Shown in pieces: positions 6,107 through 7,504 of a stretch of DNA of 7,504 bases (position 1 is the stretch's first letter; the number at the start of each line of letters is the position of its first letter). A model generated the notes under the pieces. The model was given only the letters and a program-made list of their open reading frames with translations, had not been told where the DNA came from and made no database searches. This DNA is from Gammaproteobacteria bacterium. GTDB lineage: Bacteria > Pseudomonadota > Gammaproteobacteria > Pseudomonadales > Pseudomonadaceae. Both the position numbers and the translations under genes were made by a program. The stretch spans positions 1-7,504 of the forward strand of contig JAAYHO010000485.1 of assembly GCA_012735335.1 (NCBI GenBank). Direction: 5' to 3'.

Positions 6107-7504
6107 GTCAAGCGGTCACTGGATCGTCATCTGCCGCGCCGATAATAGGCCGCCTGGCCGTCGTCGGTCTGGGACTGATTGGCGGCTCCTTTGCCAAGGG
6201 GCTGCGCCAGTCCGGGCTGTGCCGGGAAGTGGTCGGTTGCGACCCGGACCCGGTCAGTCAGAAGCTGGCGGTGTCGCTGGGTGTGGTGGACAGCATGGCT
6301 GCCGACCTGCCTGCAGCGGTGCAGGGCGCCGACCTGATCCTGCTGGCGGTGCCGGTGCTGGCCATGGGCTCGGTATTGCAGCAGCTGGCCAGACTGGAGC
6401 TGGGCCAGGCGGTGATCACCGATACCGGCAGTACCAAGACCGCGGTGGTCGAGGCGGTGCGCAAGGCCTACGGGCAGGTGCCGCCGCGTTTCGTGCCGGG
6501 GCACCCGATTGCCGGTTCCGAACGCAGTGGTGTGGAAGCGGCGGACGCCGAATTGTTCCGTCGCCACAAGGTCATCCTCACGCCGCTGGACAATACCGAC
6601 CCCGCCGCCCTGGAGTTGGTGAGCAACGCCTGGCAGGCGCTGGGTGCGGACGTGGAGAACATGCCGCTGGAAGACCATGATGAGGTGCTGGCTGCCACCA
6701 GCCATCTGCCCCATCTGCTGGCCTTCTCGCTGGTCGATACCCTGGCCTCGCGCAGCGAAAACCGGGATATATTCCGCTATGCTGCCGGTGGTTTTCGAGA
6801 TTTTACCCGGATTGCCGCCAGCGATCCGGTGATGTGGCGTGATGTGTTCCTGGCCAACCGCGATGCGGTGCTGCGCAGTCTGGATACCTTCACCCGTGAT
6901 TTAAGCCGCTTGCGTACGGCGGTCGAGGAGGGCGACGCCAATACCCTGTTGGGGGTGTTCACCCGGGCCCGATCCGCACGCGAGCATTTCAGCAAGATTC
7001 TGGCCCGCAGGGCATATATGGAACCCATGCAGACTCAATCAATCAATTTCATCGCCAGCCCCGGCGGCACCGTACAGGGTCGTATCCGTGTTCCGGGCGA
7101 CAAGTCCATTTCCCACCGCTCGATCATGCTCGGCTCGCTGGCCGAAGGTGTCACCGAGGTGGAAGGTTTTCTCGAGGGTGAGGACAGTCTGGCCACCCTG
7201 CAGGCGTTCCGCGATATGGGTGTGGTCATCGAAGGTCCGCAACGCGGCCGGGTGACCATCAATGGTGTCGGTCTGCACGGTCTGCAGCCGCCCCCCGGAC
7301 CGATCTATGTCGGTAACTCCGGTACCTCCATGCGTCTGCTGGCTGGCCTGCTGGCCGGGCAGCGCTTCACTACCGAACTGACCGGTGACGCCTCGCTGGG
7401 CAAGCGCCCGATGGGACGGGTAGCCAACCCCCTGCGGGAGATGGGCGCCACTATCGACACCGCCGAGGGTGGCCGTCCGCCGCTGGTGATCAAGGGCGGC
7501 GAAA
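6103..7504 (+). CDS. tyrA-aroA: Prephenate (cyclohexadienyl) dehydrogenase fused to EPSP synthase, 3' end cut
   Basis: One uninterrupted frame of 467 codons runs off the window. The first part is a TyrA dehydrogenase that oxidises and decarboxylates prephenate (and probably arogenate) toward tyrosine. It has a Rossmann motif GLGLIGGS (22-29), Asp47 after strand two suggesting NAD rather than NADP, TDTGSTK (106-112), GHPIAGSE with likely catalytic His134, SHLPH (200-204) and GGFRDFTRIAASDP (229-242). From about Met309 the chain becomes EPSP synthase, which joins shikimate 3-phosphate and PEP. It shows VPGDKSISHR (330-339, Lys334 corresponding to E. coli Lys22), GNSGTSMR (404-411) and GDASLGKRPM (428-437). 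Complete fusions are about 750 residues, so roughly 280 are missing. The GTG start overlaps the hisC TGA by four bases (GTGA). No ATG occurs before the Rossmann fold, so the GTG is needed. Weak ribosome-binding signal (GGGG, 6089-6092) fits translational coupling. The fusion is known in pseudomonads and Moraxellaceae. Confidence 0.94.
   Translation, partial: MSQAVTGSSSAAPIIGRLAVVGLGLIGGSFAKGLRQSGLCREVVGCDPDPVSQKLAVSLGVVDSMAADLPAAVQGADLILLAVPVLAMGSVLQQLARLELGQAVITDTGSTKTAVVEAVRKAYGQVPPRFVPGHPIAGSERSGVEAADAELFRRHKVILTPLDNTDPAALELVSNAWQALGADVENMPLEDHDEVLAATSHLPHLLAFSLVDTLASRSENRDIFRYAAGGFRDFTRIAASDPVMWRDVFLANRDAVLRSLDTFTRDLSRLRTAVEEGDANTLLGVFTRARSAREHFSKILARRAYMEPMQTQSINFIASPGGTVQGRIRVPGDKSISHRSIMLGSLAEGVTEVEGFLEGEDSLATLQAFRDMGVVIEGPQRGRVTINGVGLHGLQPPPGPIYVGNSGTSMRLLAGLLAGQRFTTELTGDASLGKRPMGRVANPLREMGATIDTAEGGRPPLVIKGGE
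7009..7029 (+). promoter_or_regulatory. Possible internal translation start for the AroA half
   Basis: At the TyrA-AroA junction AGGG (7009-7012) stands five bases before an in-frame ATG at 7018, and a second in-frame ATG follows at 7027. The latter sits just before the normal N-terminus of an EPSP synthase (QTQSINFIASPGG). This looks like the original aroA start, kept inside the fused gene. Whether separate AroA is still made from it cannot be told from sequence. Confidence 0.4.

Noticed and set aside
6015..6680. 221-codon + strand frame overlapping the hisC end and the start of tyrA
   Set aside because: It is out of frame with the conserved HisC C-terminus and TyrA Rossmann fold, and its Gly/Ala/Arg-rich translation is typical of a shadow frame.
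6127..6714. 195-codon minus-strand frame opposite tyrA
   Set aside because: Antisense shadow of a clearly identified gene; no domain or ribosome binding site supports it.
7014..7020. Promoter -10-like CATATAT at the TyrA-AroA junction
   Set aside because: No -35-like hexamer stands at a suitable distance; the AT-rich bases are better explained by the junction codons.
1..7504. Mobile element, CRISPR array, tRNA/rRNA gene or novel defence system
   Set aside because: Apart from the 87-base leader, the 89-base repeat gap and spacers of 8 and 6 bases, the window is filled by conserved housekeeping genes. No transposase, integrase, regular spaced repeat or RNA gene pattern was seen.

Overview
The window is a compact stretch of chromosome from a GC-rich gammaproteobacterium, most likely Pseudomonas in the broad sense (including the Stutzerimonas and Halopseudomonas groups). 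The protein sequences closely resemble Pseudomonas GyrA, SerC, PheA and HisC as I remember them. The gene order and the TyrA-AroA fusion are also characteristic of that group. The genus is an inference from remembered sequences; I could not run a search, and a species cannot be named.

Layout, all on the + strand: a short leader with a small hairpin (1-87); gyrA, DNA gyrase subunit A (88-2709); serC, phosphoserine aminotransferase (2718-3803, GTG start); pheA, bifunctional chorismate mutase/prephenate dehydratase with an ACT domain (3810-4907); an 89-base intergenic region made almost entirely of short-period direct and inverted repeats (4908-4996); hisC, histidinol-phosphate/aromatic aminotransferase (4997-6106, ATG chosen over the upstream TTG); and a tyrA-aroA fusion (6103-7504, GTG start, cut by the window end). 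The fusion joins prephenate/cyclohexadienyl dehydrogenase in frame to EPSP synthase. Gaps are 8 and 6 bases for the first two junctions, 89 at the repeat region, and -4 (an overlap) at hisC/tyrA. I see no terminator-like hairpin followed by a T run anywhere.

Together this is the known mixed-function supraoperon of pseudomonads, which normally continues into cmk and rpsA beyond this window. The pathway logic is clear. AroA makes EPSP, the precursor of chorismate. PheA turns chorismate into phenylpyruvate under probable phenylalanine control. TyrA makes the tyrosine precursor. HisC can transaminate aromatic keto acids as well as histidinol phosphate. SerC feeds serine, and pyridoxal phosphate in some bacteria, the cofactor used by both SerC and HisC. 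gyrA at the head links this to a DNA topology gene.

I found no mobile element, CRISPR array, tRNA, rRNA or previously undescribed system. The points most worth checking are the repeat/hairpin element that supplies the hisC ribosome binding site, the internal start signal at the TyrA-AroA junction, and the class II-like residues in the AroA half. Long open frames on the minus strand are shadows of GC-rich codon usage.
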